DNA of 64,000 nt from the NCBI RefSeq assembly GCF_001277235.1, contig NZ_CP012266.1:3286001-3350000 (forward strand). The letters are read 5' to 3'. The notes below the pieces were generated by a model. The model made no database searches. It was not told the DNA's origin and worked only from the letters and a program-made list of their open reading frames with translations. Shown piece after piece: positions 61,783 through 64,000 of the stretch. Made by a program: the position numbers and the translations under genes. Origin of the DNA: Cronobacter dublinensis subsp. dublinensis LMG 23823 (lineage in GTDB: Bacteria; Pseudomonadota; Gammaproteobacteria; Enterobacterales; Enterobacteriaceae). Each line of letters opens with the position of its first letter. Position 1 is the first letter of the stretch.

Positions 61783-61973
61783 ATAGCGAGATTTTTATGC
61801 CTTATAAATCCTGAGAGGCTCGGCGCAACGCGCGGTACTGAGCATGATGTCTCTGGCTGTCTTATGCCTGAAACGCTGCATTCTACACTACAACCAGAAA
61901 GCGGGGAAACTGCGTCTCAGGTAAGCATAGACGGCGAATGAAAATCACAAAGAAAGGAAGCGTAAAAGCACGC

Positions 61974-61993
61974 AGCCGGCGGTTACCGGCTGT
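61974..61993 (-). terminator. hairpin over the rseC stop codon
   Basis: On the minus strand CAGCCGG pairs with CCGGCTG around the TAACCG loop that includes the rseC stop. A TTTT tract appears about nine nt later. It may end or protect the rpoE-rseABC message; the T-run is short and displaced. Confidence 0.35.
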
Positions 61994-62462
61994 CTGAGGA
62001 GGACGTGGTTTCAACGCGCAGCGCATCCGGCGGCAGGCCGACGCTGAGAATAACCGGCTGCCAGCTTTCGCGCGCCGCAAACTTCGGCGACAGGCCGCGC
62101 GCCAGCAGAAAACCGCCGACGCCGCCAAGCGCCGCGCCGCACAGCGCGGCGATATCGGTGCCAAACAGCGCCTGAAACACCCCGGCCATAATGAACAGGC
62201 CCACCAGCGGCGACATATACACCAGCATGGCGGAGCCCAGCAGACTGCCCTCGGCGATGCCCAGCTCTACTTTCTGCCCGGCCACCAGCGGTTGTTCGCT
62301 TGGCACGTTAATAAAGTGCGTGTTTTGCGGCCCAAGCTTATTAAGCACGCGCGTACCGCAACCTGCGCGCGATGCGCAACTGCTGCACGACGCTTTGACG
62401 TCGCAGCTGAGTACCGCTTCGCCGTTTTGCCACGACACGACCGTGGCCCACTCTTTAATCAT
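61983..62462 (-). CDS. rseC: SoxR-reducing system protein RseC
   Basis: Inner-membrane protein encoded with the sigma-E regulators, implicated in reduction of the SoxR iron-sulfur centre. It is 159 aa, as in E. coli. A cysteine cluster (CDVKASCSSCASRAGCG) lies near 20-35. Two membrane spans are at about 72-92 and 100-120. It overlaps the rseB stop by 4 nt (ATGA). Confidence 0.96.
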   Translation of the reverse strand: MIKEWATVVSWQNGEAVLSCDVKASCSSCASRAGCGTRVLNKLGPQNTHFINVPSEQPLVAGQKVELGIAEGSLLGSAMLVYMSPLVGLFIMAGVFQALFGTDIAALCGAALGGVGGFLLARGLSPKFAARESWQPVILSVGLPPDALRVETTSSSDSR

Positions 62463-63412
62463 TGGGGTGCCCTGAATTTAATGCTGCTCGCGATCCGCTT
62501 GGCGGTCGGGGGCGGTAATTCGCCGACCACCGTTATCTCGGCGTTATCGCGAACTTCGGTACTGACGGTGCGCCGACCGGTGCGCAGCATCTGCTCGCTG
62601 CTGTTGGCGCTGGCGCGGCTCACATTAATGGAAAAGCTAAACAGACCGTCGGAATAGAGCCGTGACTCGACCGGCGAGTCGATGCCCGGCAAGGGACGAC
62701 GGCTGCTGGAAATCTCAGTGAAGCCCTGCGGCAGCCAGGAGGCCGACCAGCCAAACTGCGCGTTATCGCCAGCCGGTACGGACAGCAGCGGCGGCAGCGA
62801 TGCTTTCGCGAGGTTCTGCATCATTGTGCCCGGCTTGTCGTTAACCGTGAATGAGACCACGCGGAACTGCTCCAGCGTTTCGCCGTCGCGATCCAGCAGA
62901 TCGACGCGCATCGGCAGGCGGGTATCGCTGTCGAGCCATGCGATATAGCCATAACGGGTGCCATCGCGCGCGACCACGCGGATCACTTCGCAGAGGCGAT
63001 CGGCGATGCGGGTACGCCCGACGGAGATAAAATCATAATAAGGCGCGAGGCGGCGGAAATCGGTGTAGACCAGCGACGGCAGGGAATCGACGATGTAATC
63101 GCCGTTCAGCGTAAAGGGCTCAAGCCCCGGCTCGAAGTAGCTGATTTCGGTGCCGCGCTGTACGACTTCGCGACGCGGGCCGTCCAGCTGCAATAACTGT
63201 GCGAGGGGCTTATTGTCGAGCCTGGCGTGCCGATAGCGCAGCGATTCCACACCCTGCTTATTGATGCTGACAAATGAGAGCTCGTAATTGAGTGACTGGC
63301 TCGCCAGGTTCATCTGCTGCAACAACGCCTCGGACGATGCATCCGCCGAGGCGTTGAAGGAAACGAACAGGCTGCCCGCCATAAGAGAGACGGCGCACCA
63401 AAGTTGCTTCAT
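62459..63412 (-). CDS. rseB: sigma-E regulatory protein RseB
   Basis: Periplasmic protein that binds RseA and blocks its cleavage by DegS until lipopolysaccharide or misfolded outer-membrane proteins accumulate. It is 317 aa (E. coli 318). A signal peptide lies at about 1-23 (ending FNASA). The large lipoprotein-carrier-like domain and the smaller C-terminal domain are present. Its start overlaps the rseA stop (TAATG). Confidence 0.97.
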   Translation of the reverse strand: MKQLWCAVSLMAGSLFVSFNASADASSEALLQQMNLASQSLNYELSFVSINKQGVESLRYRHARLDNKPLAQLLQLDGPRREVVQRGTEISYFEPGLEPFTLNGDYIVDSLPSLVYTDFRRLAPYYDFISVGRTRIADRLCEVIRVVARDGTRYGYIAWLDSDTRLPMRVDLLDRDGETLEQFRVVSFTVNDKPGTMMQNLAKASLPPLLSVPAGDNAQFGWSASWLPQGFTEISSSRRPLPGIDSPVESRLYSDGLFSFSINVSRASANSSEQMLRTGRRTVSTEVRDNAEITVVGELPPPTAKRIASSIKFRAPQ

Positions 63413-64000
63413 TACTGCGATTGAGTTCCTAAAGTCTGATTACCAGGCACTTGTACGGCGGCCTGCTGCGTCTGCGACTGCTCCAGCTGAAGCTGTTCAG
63501 CATGCAGGCGGCGTTGCAGTTCGTAATCCTGCAGCATCGCGTTAATGCGGCGACGCTGTTCCTGAACCTGCGGCTGACCGCCGGTGGTGTTGGCATCCGC
63601 CGTCGGTACGCCGAGGCTGACCGGACTGGCTTTGCCCATCATCGGCAGCGTATTGAAAACAGGCGCTTCCGGCTGTGCGGCAGCGTCCGGCTGACCATTA
63701 TAGTGCTGAACGCCGACGATCACCGCCAGCGACACGCACGCGGCCATGCCAACCTGCGTCAGCTGGCTCGCCCAGGGGCGGACTTTATGCCAGAACGGCA
63801 TTTTCGCCCACTGTTGCGGCGCGGGCTGCGATTCAGGAATGAGCGGCGCGACCTGACGGGCCGGCTCGTTTTCGATAGCCGCCATAACACGCGCGGAGAT
63901 ATCGAAATGAAGCGTTTCGCCGGTATCGCCGCGCAGGGTATCACGAATGAGGTGATAGCTTTCCCAGGTTTGCTGGAGCGCTTTGTCGTTTTCGACGGCG
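63412..64000 (-). CDS. rseA: anti-sigma-E factor RseA, partial (N-terminus beyond window)
   Basis: Inner-membrane anti-sigma factor that holds sigma-E (RpoE) inactive and is degraded by DegS, RseP and ClpXP under envelope stress. About 195 residues lie in the window; E. coli RseA has 216. The frame runs to the window edge with no start, and reads WESYHLIRDTLRGD, matching E. coli. The membrane span is in AACVSLAVIVGV, about 60 residues into the visible part. The C-terminus VPGNQTLGTQSQ follows the family; DegS cuts in the periplasmic segment. Confidence 0.96.
   Translation of the reverse strand, partial: AVENDKALQQTWESYHLIRDTLRGDTGETLHFDISARVMAAIENEPARQVAPLIPESQPAPQQWAKMPFWHKVRPWASQLTQVGMAACVSLAVIVGVQHYNGQPDAAAQPEAPVFNTLPMMGKASPVSLGVPTADANTTGGQPQVQEQRRRINAMLQDYELQRRLHAEQLQLEQSQTQQAAVQVPGNQTLGTQSQ

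Overview
The window is chromosomal DNA from a high-GC member of the Enterobacteriaceae. Gene order follows the E. coli K-12 segment from hisS to rseA almost throughout, and the core proteins look nearly identical to their E. coli counterparts (IspG 372 aa, IscS 404 aa, GlnB 112 aa, LepA 599 aa). The accessory genes (a NicO transporter with a DUF1007 partner, murQP beside yfhH, an alpha-glucoside PTS cassette) suggest Cronobacter or a close relative. The genus is an inference; sequence reading alone does not settle it.

Layout. 1-12712 (minus strand): hisS (cut by the window edge), ispG, rodZ, rlmN, ndk, pbpC, yfhM. 12713-17706 (plus): a PTS EIICB gene and a GH4 6-phospho-alpha-glucosidase gene, then core sseA, then an RpiR-type regulator. 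17780-22118 (minus): two tandem membrane-bound M48 metallopeptidase paralogues. 22329-30304 (minus): sseB, pepB and the complete iscRSUA-hscBA-fdx-iscX iron-sulfur operon. 30429-32097: trmJ and divergent suhB. 32297-37375: accessory segment with NicO/DUF1007, csiE, hcaT, a carboxymuconolactone decarboxylase-like gene and a MerR regulator. 37444-44939: glyA, hmp, glnB, glrR-qseG-glrK and the small RNA glmY. 44940-48830: purL. 49098-55319: mltF, tadA, pgpC, murP, murQ, the regulator yfhH and yfhL. 55316-64000 (minus): acpS, pdxJ, recO, era, rnc, lepB, lepA, rseC, rseB and rseA (cut by the window edge).

How the genes work together. The isc genes form one Fe-S assembly line; two abutting IscR sites precede iscR, and a folded spacer separates iscR from iscS. 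GlrK/GlrR with QseG control glmY, whose upstream region holds a sigma-54-type promoter and three TGTC-N10-GACA-like sites. PurR-like sites precede glyA and purL, an NsrR-like site precedes hmp, and a CRP-like site precedes the PTS operon. murQ-murP-pgpC-tadA are packed as one apparent transcription unit, divergent from yfhH across two matching GAAT-N5-ATTC palindromes.

No insertion sequence, prophage, CRISPR array, tRNA or rRNA was seen. Genes absent from E. coli sit in clean intergenic slots of the conserved backbone. A two-part palindromic repeat lies in three intergenic regions (near 23.3, 32.2 and 40.3 kb). The least understood parts are the tandem M48 peptidases and the sugar cassette interrupted by sseA.
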